Shown here: one piece after another, positions 46,623-57,469 of the stretch
Position numbering within the stretch: position 1 is the stretch's first letter
How the letters are laid out: each line of letters starts with the position of its first letter
DNA from: Arabidopsis thaliana
Taxonomy: Eukaryota; Streptophyta; Magnoliopsida; Brassicales; Brassicaceae
DNA length: 64,000 nucleotides
Direction: 5' to 3'
NCBI RefSeq assembly: GCF_000001735.4
Contig: NC_003070.9
Location: 13,944,001 to 14,008,000, forward strand
Program-made: the position numbers and the translations under genes
The notes under the pieces: generated by a model
What the model was told of the DNA's origin: nothing
The model's database searches: none
The model's input: the letters and a program-made list of their open reading frames with translations, nothing else

Positions 46623-46780
46623 AATTTAACCCATGGTATTTACGTGTATATATACAATCTTGTTTCACAATTTTACGAATCTTAGTCTTAGTCAGGTGGT
46701 TTTATGAAGTTTGAGAACCCAAGATTCGTAAAACCACCTGACTAAGACCAAGATTCATAAATTTAACCCATGGTATTTAC
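46623..46780. repeat. Foldback (28-bp stem) flanked by a 21-bp direct repeat
   Basis: The left arm at 46677-46704 and right arm at 46729-46756 are reverse complements over 28 bases with one mismatch (stem core TCTTAGTCAGGTGGTTTTA), leaving a 24-base loop. The direct repeat AATTTAACCCATGGTATTTAC occurs on both sides at 46623-46643 and 46760-46780. No coding content. Confidence 0.9.
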
Positions 46781-47367
46781 CACAACATTTTATATTAAAA
46801 AATCATCCACTTGTTTATCATCTCAAATTTGTACTATCAACTAATATTTTTCATATTATTCTCTATTGTTGTACTTATGTTTTGCTTATCTCTTCTATAT
46901 TTGTTAGATATTTTTTTTCTTAGTTCATTTGTCAAAAAAACAGATTCTAATAAATTGCTACCATATTGTGACTTTCATATTTAGAAGCAGAACAATTAAA
47001 GAAATAAATGTGTTAGGACATTAAAATGAGTAGATATTTGTTAATGATTTGGTGTAAAAATATTTATTCTAAAAATGGAGTTTAGAATAGAATTAAATGA
47101 TATTAGTTTCGTTATCTAAATGGTCAATATAAGCAACATAATTTAGGGTACCAAAAACTTTAGAAATAAATAAAACCAAACTATGAATTATGTTAGTTTC
47201 ACAATCCTATCGAAAGATAACCATGTCAGTTATTTTATATATCCCATGCAAGAATCAAATTCTGACGAGGGGAGCGCTTGAGTTATAAGCACGTCTCTCT
47301 CATCTCTCCTCTTTTCTTATTCTGATTACATAAAAGATCTAAATGAAATCCAAAAAAAGAGACAAGA
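46781..47367. other. Intergenic AT-rich DNA
   Basis: Nothing recognised between the foldback and the copia LTR. Confidence 0.6.
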
Positions 47368-47648
47368 TGTTGTAAAATATAACGTATAACAAATAATATT
47401 ATTATATTTTATATGTATATGAGGGCGAGACGTAAGAGAAATGGAGAATGAAGTAAGATTTTTATTATATTATTTTTCACTTCTTCTACATTTCACAATG
47501 AAACAAAGTAGATATATATATATAGTTGGGGAAAATTTGGGGAGTAAGTGTCTTAATGAGAAAGTGACTTGGTGAGCAAGACTTACAAGGATAAGATGAG
47601 GTCATATGAGCCAATCTAAAGATGGATAATCATCCACGTTTTCTTACA
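47368..47648 (-). repeat. 3' LTR of second copia element
   Basis: On the plus strand it begins TGTTGTAAAA and ends TTCTTACA (281 bp). On the element's strand a purine tract CAAGAGGGAG precedes TGTAAGAAAA. It is clearly similar to 53955-54145 (shared GACGTAAGAGAAATGGAGA), the other LTR. Confidence 0.85.
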
Positions 47649-48059
47649 CTCCCTCTTGAGTATCCATCACTTTTGATGAGTTACGTACTACCTCGTTAAA
47701 AACTTTATCATGGAAAAACCTATTAGAATAAAAACCATGACAAGAGAAAAAGAGGAAAGTGACGCTAACTTCTCCTCAAAAAGACTTCACAGGTCTCGTA
47801 GATGACGCATTCCAATACTTTAAACATACTTTTTAATGTGGAAGTTGGAAGTGCCTTTGTGGATAAATCTGTTGCATTGTCACTTGATCGAAGATATTGA
47901 ACATCGACTTCTTTGTTCTTCTCGAGTTCTAGAGTGTAGGAGAAAATTTTTGGAGGGATATGTTTCGTTCGATCACTCTTGATATAACCTTATTTGATTT
48001 GAAAAACGCATGCATCATTATCTTCATACAATCTATTTGACTCTCTTTTGATGACTAAT

Positions 48060-50957
48060 CCATTTTTTTTTTAATATGGTTAGTCATGGATCTAAGCCAA
48101 ACACATTCTTTATACACTTAATGAAGAACAGTGGTTTGTGTGATTTGATGAAGTGACGACTATAGTCTGCTTTTGAGAACGCAACGAGATTGTAGTTCCG
48201 ATATCCGATTGGTGATCTAGACTTATGAGGTTCCGATAGATATCCTGCATCTGCAAAATCAACTATATCAAACTCGGGGTTTCTAGGATAATATAATCCT
48301 AAATCAAGAGTACCTTGAAGATAATGGAAGATGTGTTTTGTCTCATTATAATGCCTTTGTGTAGGGGATGAATTGTACCTTGCAAGCAAATTAGTAGCAA
48401 AAGCAATATCTGTCTAGTATAATTTGCAAGATATATAAGTCCACCGATAGCACTCATATAAGGTACTTCGGGACCAAGAAATTCTTTGGTATCCTCCTCA
48501 CAAGGTCTAAATGGATAATTTCAACATTTAAAGATCTATTGATCATTGGTGTACTTAAAGGATTCGTTTTATCCATATTAAAGCGCTTTAAAATCTTCTT
48601 TGTATAATTTGATTGATGCACGAATATACCATCTTGGAAATGCTCAATTTGGAGTCCGAGACAAAATTTTGTCTTTCCATGATCTTTCATTTCGACCTCT
48701 TCTTTCAGATGAGTTCGTGCATCATCAATCTCCTTTAGAATTCCAATTATATTTAGGTCATCAACATAAACATCAATGATCACAAATCCCGAAAGGGATT
48801 TCTTAATGAAGATGCAAGGACAAATTTCATTATTCACATATCCTTTCTTAAGTAAAAATCGCTTAAACGATTATATATTACATGCTTCCGGATTGTTTCA
48901 ATTCGTAAAGTGATCACTATAATTTAACCACATATATATATCTTTAGACTTTGATGAGTCTAATGCCTCGAGAACTTTTAATCCTTCCAAGATTTTCATA
49001 TATATATCATTATCAAGAGACCAATATAAATAAATTGTCACTACATCCATAGGATAAATATCTAAATTATTAGATCCTGAATGGCTCATTAAGTANNNNN
49101 NNNNNNNNNNNNNNNNNNNNNNNNNNNNNNNNNNNNNNNNNNNNNNNNNNNNNNNNNNNNNNNNNNNNNNNNNNNNNNNNNNNNNNNNNNNNNNNCATTA
49201 AGTACCTGAATGTAATTGTATCCATGATCGGAGAATATGTTTCTTCATAATCAACTCCTTATCTTTAAGAGAAACTTTGTGCAACAAGTCGGGCTTTATA
49301 TCGTGTTATCTCATATTTCTCATTTCTTTTTCGCATGAATACCCACTTGTATCCAACTGGTTTTACACTTTTAGATGCAGTGACAATAGGTCCAAAGACA
49401 ATTCTTTTATTAAGGGAGTGCAATTTAACTTGCATGGCATTTCTCCATTTCTCTCAATCAAACCTTTTCTTGCACTCGAATAATGTCTTTGGATCTGGAT
49501 CATCATTCTCATGATCGATCTCTTTAGATAAAGAAAAGGAGAATATTCTATTTTCATCATTAGTATCATCTCTATCTCATATGATACCATCATGGGCATA
49601 GTTAATGGAAATCTAATAATTTTCTATCGTTCCTAGGACTTGGTTCTTTTTGAAGAACCTTTTCATTTTCTTCTCCCATTTTCATTTTCTTTCGAGAATT
49701 TTTATCTTTTGACCCAATAGGCCTCCAACACTTTAATTAAACCTAAGGTTCATTAACTTTGCTCCCATCTAATTCTAGCTCTCTAGGAATTTCAACTCTT
49801 GATGTTTTGCAGCGGAGATATATGACTTTGTCACCATTCTTGTATCAGTGAACGAATCTGGTAATTAATTTTTCATATTATGTAAATGTATAATCTTTTG
49901 TACTTTCAGCTCACGTTGCTTCGTGGGGGAGAGGGGGGGGGGATCAAGATATTTTAAAGATGGTGCCCCCATTCTATATCTTTAATCATATGCATTTGAT
50001 GAATTCTTCCCCCTAAACGGTCTAACAATGAGTTACAACCATTTAATTAAAGACTTGGCCATGTCATTTTGTGTATGAACATGAGGGACCTGATGCTCTA
50101 CATTGATTCCCATCGATACACAATAGTCATTAAAGGCTTGTGAAATAAATTTTCTAGTATTATCAAACGTTAATTTCTTTATGGCATAATCAGGAAATTG
50201 TGCCTTGAACTGATTATTTGGGCAATGAATCTTACAAAAGCCGTGTTTCATGTTGTCAAAAGACATACATGTGACTATCTAGTAGATGCGTCAATTAATA
50301 CCATAAAATATCGAAACGGTCTGTATAGTGGGTGGATTAGCCTACATATATAGCCATGAATTCTCAACAAGAATTGAGGCCTTTCTTTCCCAATTTTGGT
50401 TGACGATGGCCTTAGTATGAGTTTTCCTTGAGAACGTACTTTACAGGAACACTCACCAGATTTAAATATTTTTTGATTTTTCAAATGGATTGCCATTAGA
50501 ATTTTGCACAAATTTTGCATCATAACTGAACCAGGATGTCCATGTCTTTTATGTCATGTTTTAAATGTACTAGTAAACTCACTCAAGTTTATTGTAACAT
50601 TTGATGCGATTATATTTATTTTGGTGCAATATAATCTGGAGGATAACATTGGTAATTTTTCTAATATATATTGTCTCTCAGATTTTATGCAAGGATATTC
50701 AATGCCATCTTTATTCATAGTCTCTATATGATATCCATTACTTCGGATACCTTTGAAACTTATCAAGTTTTTTTTAGACTTAGGCGAATATAATGCATCA
50801 TTTACTTTAAAATGAGATTACCTTGACATTGTAAAATTAGCTTTGCCAAAACCAATAATAATATTTGCATGGCCATATATAGTACTCACACTTCTAGCTA
50901 AGCATTTTATTTTGAGAGAGAAGAAGTACTTTTTATTTTTAAAGATTGTTGATGCGT
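48060..50957 (-). pseudogene. Ty1/copia pol of second element: integrase, RT, RNase H
   Basis: Minus-strand order: end of the GAG-preintegrase part (GFGKANFTMSR, LYSPKSKKNLISFKGIRSNG, HIETMNKDGIEYPCI, 50840-50560). Integrase follows with GYICRLIHPLYRPFRYFMVL and DASTR (50400-50275), then LTFDNTRKFISQAFNDYC and HTQNDMAKSLIKWL (50190-50033). RT has RYLM/MDVVTIYLYWSLDNDIYMK around the gap, SGFVIIDVYVDDLNIIG (YVDD at 48770) and FCLGLQIEHFQDGIFVHQ. RNase H has RYNSSPTQRHYNETKHIFHYL and FADAGYLSEPHKSRSPIG (48389-48180). Many stops and frameshifts occur. The catalytic YVDD is kept, but the integrase TDNG-type aspartate region is altered. This family is common in Brassicaceae. Confidence 0.88.
49096..49195. 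other. Assembly gap (100 N)
   Basis: Exactly 100 N, a placeholder size. The nine bases CATTAAGTA occur on both sides (49087-49095 and 49196-49204), and the copia RT frame reads straight across if they are overlapped. Confidence 1.
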
Positions 50958-52545
50958 GTTTTTTTTGCTTTACGCTTTTACCTGAAAGACCACACGACTA
51001 CTGCAAGTGCACAACAAATCTGTTGTAGTATTTAACGATCAAATCCATAGGAAGTGTAGCTACAAGGTAGGACTCAAGTTAGTTAACCATGCCAAGACAA
51101 CCGAAAGAGAAGGGTTTTGTGTATATAATGAAACTAAGTAAAGAGTGCAATAAAAGGAAACAATAGAAAGGCAATAAAAGTAAACGACAATGAAAAGAGC
51201 GGGTGTAAAGCAAGATGGTGAAGGCGTTAGGTTTTCGGGGTTTTCTCCGCGCAACATGGTTCAAATAAAGATTTAGATTCCAATTCAAGTGATAACATGG
51301 TTAGCTTTGTTTACTTCCAAGTTCTTAGACATACGAAGCTCATTCAAGTTCAGCTAGACCTAGGTTATAGGTGGAAGCCGGCTAATCTCCCTATACTCCG
51401 CTACTCAGTTAACCCTAGGCTCTAAGTGCTAACATGGCAACGACGCATAGATCAAAGCATTAAGTTCAAGTTTGATTCTAGTCCATAGTGCCCTATAACT
51501 CAGCAATCACATGGTTCTAACACAATATTCATTTGTGAGTTAGGTTCAAGCAATTATACGAGATTCTGCCAAGTATAAAATATCTAAGATCATGTACTAG
51601 GTAACGTGCTGGACATACATGCATTAAGATCAAACTCAACTAGAAAGAAAAGTGTAAAGGATCAAACAAAACCATAGAAACCGCCAACCTAAATTGTATC
51701 TAAGGTCCCCATGAATACCCTTCGAAATCCCCTTAAACCTAACTAGATATCTACTCAAAGAACACAACATCATATGAATAAGAAATTGCATAAAAAGAGT
51801 ATGGGTATAGGAAAGGGTTTAGAGATCTTCTCTGGGAATCCAAAGTTGATGAGTCTTCTTCCTTTTACAAGTAGAGAATAGAGAAGAGAAGAGAAAAAAA
51901 GAGAAAACAATGAAGAACCAGAGGAGCGACGGCTCGAAAGCAAGGGAGGTAGCCTAATTTCATGGGTTGTGATTAGGGTTTCCCCTAATCTTAGTATTTA
52001 TCGGCCTTCATTAGGTTAAAGGGTAGAAGCGTCTTTCTATTGATTAGTAAGTGATGGGCCAAAAACCTGGGCTTCGTAGGAGGACTTGAATTCAGTGGCA
52101 AGAGGAAGGGAAGGAGTGGTTGTGCGCCTTAGTGGTCAGTGGAAAAATCGAGGGGACGCCCGGGTTCAAGTCTCCAAGGCCGGTGGTTTTAGATTGATCA
52201 TTTCCAAACAGCGATTCTAGGACATGTCTTCACTCTTCGGGCCATAACGTCTAAACGGCTTCTTGGATTGCTTTGATTCGACTTCGACGTTAATCTTGAC
52301 TCCTCTAGGTTTCCAATGACACCCAGATACCCTGATTTCGTGATCAGGAAGATCTTCGCCGGATGCCAAACATCTAAAGCACATAAACTGTACTAAAGCG
52401 GAATTTGATCAACTTCTACTTTTTTGCTCGAAAACTCATCATTCTTCCTTGATGCTTAAATACTTGAAATATGCCTTGAAGTGTCTATTTAATCTTGATT
52501 TCTCCATGGAAAAACTAATAAAACATATGTTATCAATTAATTGTG
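50958..52545 (-). repeat. Athila-like solo LTR inserted in the copia protease
   Basis: This block interrupts the copia protease frame between ASTHTI (52550) and KNKKYFF (50930). It is flanked by TGCGT on both sides (50953-50957 and 52546-52550), a plausible 5-bp target duplication. It contains no retrotransposon coding sequence and resembles the Athila LTR at 1771 in having a T-rich start ahead of GTTGTAGTATTT. The exact TG...CA ends are not clean, so the family assignment is tentative and the orientation is inferred from that comparison. It contains a tRNA-like module near 52130. Confidence 0.55.
52125..52185 (+). other. tRNA-like (pol III A/B box) module inside the solo LTR
   Basis: The sequence TAGTGGTCAGTGG at 52130-52142 looks like an A box, and GGTTCAAGTCTCC at 52163-52175 like a B box, about 20 bases apart. 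A full cloverleaf does not form convincingly. It may be a captured tRNA-derived SINE head or a chance match. Confidence 0.45.
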
Positions 52546-52559
52546 TGCGTAGAAGCATT

Positions 52560-53730
52560 GTGCGCCAGACATATATCTTCATCCTCAATCTCGTATTTTG
52601 ATATTTTCTGGATAAAATATGTATTCATTAAATTTTGACATAGGCTATCCATATGTCATAATATATTACAATAAAAGTGTTATCCCATAATTAAAGCATG
52701 TATAATTCTTGTCATACATATGGCTATAATACATTACACTGATTTCTCGGTGTCATGATCAATCAAGAAAATCTACCATATCAAGATAATTATCATCATC
52801 TTGACCTTTAAAGGAAGATCCCAGCTCATCACAGATGAGATTAATTTCAACATCCCTTTCTTCGCTTTTTGTGAAGCATGATACATATCGACTAAATACT
52901 TTGGTATACGACACGTCCTTTCATGCCGCATCTGTGGCAAGTGCTTTTCAACATGCCTTTTATTAACATTACCAACATCATTCACTTGAAGGTTTTTGTT
53001 CGATTTTTCCGTGTTGAAATCACTGGGATGGAAACTTCTTCCTTTTCCTCAGTCATGACCATTCCCACGACCAAGACCACAGCCAGGCCAAGGTCCGGGT
53101 CCTCACCAATTATCATCATCGAATGTAGCAACATTCACTTCTAAAAGTGGAGTTAATCCAAGTGGGCGAGATAAATGATTCATCATGACGAGCTCATTAT
53201 TTTGCTCAGCAACGCAAAGGACTTGCATCAACTCAGAATAACGAGTGTATCTTTTGGGCCGGTATTGATGTTGAAGGGATTGCATTTACAGAATGAAAGG
53301 TGGAGAGCGTTTTTTTAACAATATTATAATCACTCACTTTTCACCACATAATATCATCCTGGAGGTGATTTCGAACATGGCGGAATTATAATCACCAACA
53401 CTTTTGCAATCCAAGAACCGGAGATTTAGCCATTCATGTCTGCCTTTTGGCAAAATCACATATGTTATGATCGAAACAATCTTTAAGTGATTGCCATAGA
53501 TCCACATGATATTCTCTTATGATGTATTCATTTTTTAAATTGTCATCGAGATGATTGCGTACGAATATCATGGCTTTAGCTTTGGTCTCATCTTATGTCG
53601 TTTTAGATGCATCTGTGGTGCTCAGAAACCTATTTGATCTTAGATGCATCTTAACATCATATGCCCATGTCATATAATTTTTGCCAGATATATTTAGGGC
53701 AACGACATCGAATTTAGCCAGATTTGACAT
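52560..53730 (-). pseudogene. Ty1/copia gag of second element, with zinc knuckle and protease start
   Basis: The minus-strand ATG at 53730 begins MSNLAKFDVVALNISGKNYM, then TWAYDVKMHLRSNRFLSTTD, KAKAMIFVRNHLDDNLKNEY and DLWQSLKDCFDH, the UBN2-type gag typical of Brassicaceae copia elements. It continues with SELMQVLCVAEQNNELVMMN, a glycine-rich GRGNGH-like stretch and the knuckle remnant LPQMRHERTCRIPKYLVDMY (expected cysteines partly lost). Protease starts near 52590 with EDICLAHNASTHT, and the solo LTR cuts it there. Several stops. The leader between gag and LTR (53731-53954) has a PBS-like TGGTATAACAG. Confidence 0.85.
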
Positions 53731-53954
53731 GATTATCTATATAAAAATAATCATTCAATTATTAAGCTATTTATGGTATTTTAAAGAAGTAAAGTCTATC
53801 ATTTGATTAAGGAGGAGACATAGTCTCATACTCCAAAAATAACATGTATGTTATTTTATATAAATAAATTAAAATCAATATAACATAATTTAAATGTTAC
53901 TTCAAAAAATATTTGAACAAATAAATGATCGATCTGTTATACCATCACTCAAAG

Positions 53955-54145
53955 TGTTGTAAAATAGAACGCATAAACAAAATATATTATTATATTTGAT
54001 ATATATATATATGAAGGGAAGACGTAAGAGAAATGGAGAGTGAAGTAAGATTCTTCACTTTTTCTACATTTTATAATAAAACAACATAGATATATTTAGG
54101 AGAGAAAAACTTGGAGGATAAGTGCCTCAAAGAAAAAATAAGGGA
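53955..54145 (-). repeat. 5' LTR of second copia element (truncated)
   Basis: It starts TGTTGTAAAATAGAACGCATA on the plus strand and follows the LTR at 47368 for about 190 bases with clear divergence (for example GATATATATATATATGAAGGGAAGACGTAAGAG). It then departs near 54145, so the promoter-distal third of the LTR is lost. TSD cannot be tested. Confidence 0.8.
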
Positions 54146-54454
54146 AATTTGACTCTATAACCAAATTTTTTTTATAAATTAAGAAACTAACACATCAAAA
54201 AAAGGAAGAAGATATTATCTATATTTTGTGTAATAAAGACAGGTTTGGCCTTGGTGTGAAGTACACGTTTTTCTTCCTCATATTGCTTAAGTCATCTTCT
54301 TCTCTTGGTAACTATAAAAATATGAATTGGAGTTTTTGTCCAGAAAAGTTGATGTCACGAAATCTTAAGCTTTTGATTTTTTTGGGGGGCAGGCCGTGTA
54401 AAGTCTCGAGGAGAGATAGTCGAGTAAATTGCTGACACGTCGTGTAGGACTCAC

Positions 54455-54585
54455 TCTGATTCCGCTGGGGTTTTAATTTACAGAGACATGATCATATTTT
54501 TTTACTCCGATTTTGTTGGGGTTTTAATTTACAGAGACATGATCATATTTTTTTACTCCGGTTTTGTTGGGGTTTTTGTTTGGTG
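54455..54585. repeat. 51-bp tandem duplication
   Basis: The unit with TTTACAGAGACATGATCATA occurs at about 54478 and again 51 bases later (54529), with one or two differences (CCGATTTT versus CCGGTTTT). A third partial copy (CTCTGATTCCGCTGGGGTTTTAA) precedes it. Confidence 0.85.
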
Positions 54586-56388
54586 TTTTTATTGGGTTCC
54601 TTATTTAACAACTACAGATGTTACTTCTTCTCCAATTTGGATTTGGATAGATGAAGTGTGGCGACGAAATGCCAATCCATAAATGTTGGAGTGAGATATC
54701 AGAACTATATTGGGAACCAATAAATCGATTTTGATTTTGAGAAATTTTTGAGAGATACTATTTTATTTTGTGAATATACTATTTACGTATACCTTGTACT
54801 ATATACGTTTTAAAATAAATTGTTTGTTTTGATTAAGGATGTTAAGTGATTTGATTAGTGTTTTATATTAAAAGCCTTGGGTTCCCTATATATTATCTTA
54901 GGGTTTAGTATCCTTCCATCAAAAAGTATTTAATTGATTATTTGGATTCATGGGAACAAACGTTTCTATTTGAACAAATATATACTATTCTATCTTTCTA
55001 CGACGATGTGTATAGAACTTGATACCACTATTCATTTTTTAAGAAATTCGTTTCCGATTTTTAAAATTCAAAAATCTGCTTTTTCAATAGTATTATTAAC
55101 TTTAACCAAATAATCTGTTTAAACTAATGTAGTAAACAAGATTAAGAGGATGAATATATTTTAATCATATATAATTCTCTTTCCTCTTGTCTGAGACTTC
55201 TCTTTCTCTACAAACGTATATGTGGAAAGGAGTTTAATGTATTTTCCCAACTGACATGTGCTATCAAATGAATTACGCACATTATAGTGCTATATATTTA
55301 ATAACTTTTTTCAAAACCGTCATTTTTGCAATTCACCCAAAAAATAACTTCGCTTTTTTTTTTTTAGTGTATTACCTCGAAAGAGAATCTTTGGAAAAAA
55401 ATTCAAAGGCCGTGGTTCAAGCCCAAACCCAAGCCCAAATCGAAGAGAAAGTTTAGAAACAGTTTTCAACCAGCAAGTAATAGACGTGCCTCAGTTAAAA
55501 TATCACTATTTGCATCAGTGCCCCAAGCGCCGATTAACTTAACTTTACCAAGTTCATTATAATATCTTCCTATGATCTGTCTTTGCTAACTTTACATAAT
55601 TACATCCCAGTTTCTTTCGTATTGGGCCCAACAGCTCGTGCATTGTTTTTTGTTTTAGTTGGTTCACCATCAACATAGTCTTCATAGAATAATATTGAAT
55701 AGTTTAATAGGCGCACGTAGGGGGTCATAGAACAGTGTTGACAGCTAATTTGATTTGTTAGTATTCAGTTCCCAATAGTGGATTCAGCATTCAGGATTAG
55801 AATCATATAATATTGAAAGTTGAGAACAGCAAAGCTGTGATGGGTCTTTTGCTTCGGTGACAAGTCATACGTAGACTCCTTACAAGACCTAAGACTTATT
55901 ATCCAAACAGTAAGTGGTCTTTGTTTGTTGGACACTTGTTGTTGTCCTTTCTAAGCTCGTTAAGTTCTTCTCTTCCATTATCTCAAAATGTCCATTAGTC
56001 CCAATCGTGTGTATTATGGACTATGGAGGAAACTACGATAAAGTGAAAAAATCACGAGTAACGTACTTTTCACGTGCCAAGCACATGCATTTTGGTCGGG
56101 TGAGTTGTGTACATCTCCCAATTTTTATTATTATTAGTTATCTTCATTATGTAATCGTATTTGTTTTGTTTCACTAACTTTCTTCACTTTGTTTTTTTCC
56201 TACTTTATTGATCTGTCATTTGATTCACTTTGTTTCTCATGTGGGTCTCTCTTTACCAAACATGGATGAGAAATCTAAATTTAATTAATAAGATGAAAGA
56301 ACATTTTTTTGTTTTGTTATGGTACTAAAACATTAATCTCCTCCTATATATAATCGTTGTATATTATTACATGGATGGTGGTACAAGG
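54586..56388. other. Intergenic DNA, no gene recognised
   Basis: Several short ORFs exist (for example at 55256 and 55914), but none shows a domain, codon bias or splice context that I can support. Confidence 0.5.
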
Positions 56389-56725
56389 GACTTGGTCCTT
56401 CTATTTTTTTTTTGTGTCACTAAAACTAAAACTGAAATTTGATTGATAAATTTGGTGTGGAACCAAGAAATTACATAGAGCCCAAATAAGAGAAGCAAAA
56501 ACCGACGGAAGAAGTTAAAGTTTTCGGAAACAAAGCCGGACGAAAACGAAGATATCCCTGAAAACACAGCCCTATATAAGAGAAACAAAAAAAACACTAA
56601 AAACACAAAGCAGCAAAAATTGAACCCTAGATGTAAGAGAACAAATCCAAATACATATACAAAAGCAACAAAGGTAAAAACCAAAAAAATGATAGGCACA
56701 AGCGGCAGAGAAGACTTGGTCCTTC
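56389..56725 (-). mobile_element. Short retroposon with poly(A) and 13-bp target duplication
   Basis: GACTTGGTCCTTC flanks the insert at 56389-56401 and 56713-56725. The inserted 311 bp ends (minus strand) in ...AGTTTTAGTGACACAAAAAAAAAA, an A tail directly next to the left duplication. That combination is diagnostic of target-primed retroposition. No tRNA-like head is visible, so a 5'-truncated LINE tail or a processed transcript is more likely than a SINE. The minus-strand ORF within (phenylalanine-rich) is not credible. Confidence 0.88.
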
Positions 56726-57318
56726 AATCTTCTGAATTTTTATTTTTTTTAGTAAAAATTATTTTTAAAATTAGAATATAAAGTTGAACATTTGACAAAA
56801 GAAAGTTATGGGTCAAATATCTGAAACATTCACGGTTTATCGGGAAAAAAATCGGTGTAGTTCATTGTTGCAAATCATTGGTTCGGTGTAAGATTCTTTT
56901 TTGTTGAGTACGTCAGATTAGTGGTGTTTTATTTTAAATAATTTGTAAAGTAGTCGAGAGTCCTTTTAATTACTAGGCAACAGAGATCCCGCGAGCATTA
57001 TAGTTTGCTTATAAGTTATAAGTGATGACCACATGCTTCCTTTTATTTTCTGTTGGAAATTATATTATTATACTACAATATGAACGTCTCTTAAACACTG
57101 ATCATGAGGACGACAAATTAGAAAAAGCACTGATGACATGTTAGATTTAACATATTCGGATTAACGTAAGGAACAAAATCTCATAATTATGCTTCTTTTT
57201 TCAACTTCATAATTATGCATTTTGAAACAAATTATGAAGTGGTGTTCCAAAAGGATTAGACAAGTTCTATTTTAGACATATCGTTAAATTTCTGTAAATA
57301 AAAAGATGACATAGTTAA
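56726..57318. other. Intergenic AT-rich DNA
   Basis: Nothing recognised. Confidence 0.6.
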
Positions 57319-57469
57319 TTTTTGGTAGCGTTTAAAAAATAAATAAACTGTATAAATATATATATAAGATATCATTAAAGAGAAAATCCAAAAAAAACGT
57401 AAGAAAGCTTATAAGATATTTTTTAAATATATATAATGTATCGTTTTAAATCCAAACGCTACAAAAAAA
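57319..57469. mobile_element. MITE-like element with GGTAGCGTTT terminal inverted repeats
   Basis: The left end TTTGGTAGCGTTTAAAA (57321) and right end CCAAACGCTACAAAAAAA (57452-57469) are inverted repeats over about 10-12 bases, enclosing an AT-rich core of about 130 bp without coding potential. The TGGTAGCGTTT terminus resembles hAT-like MITEs of plants. A target duplication is not clear. Confidence 0.6.

Noticed and set aside
52125-52185. Functional tRNA gene
   Set aside because: A and B boxes are present but acceptor and anticodon stems do not pair convincingly.
56367-56699. Minus-strand 110-residue hydrophobic ORF as a membrane protein
   Set aside because: It lies within a T-rich retroposon with poly(A) tail and TSD; the hydrophobicity reflects T-rich codons.
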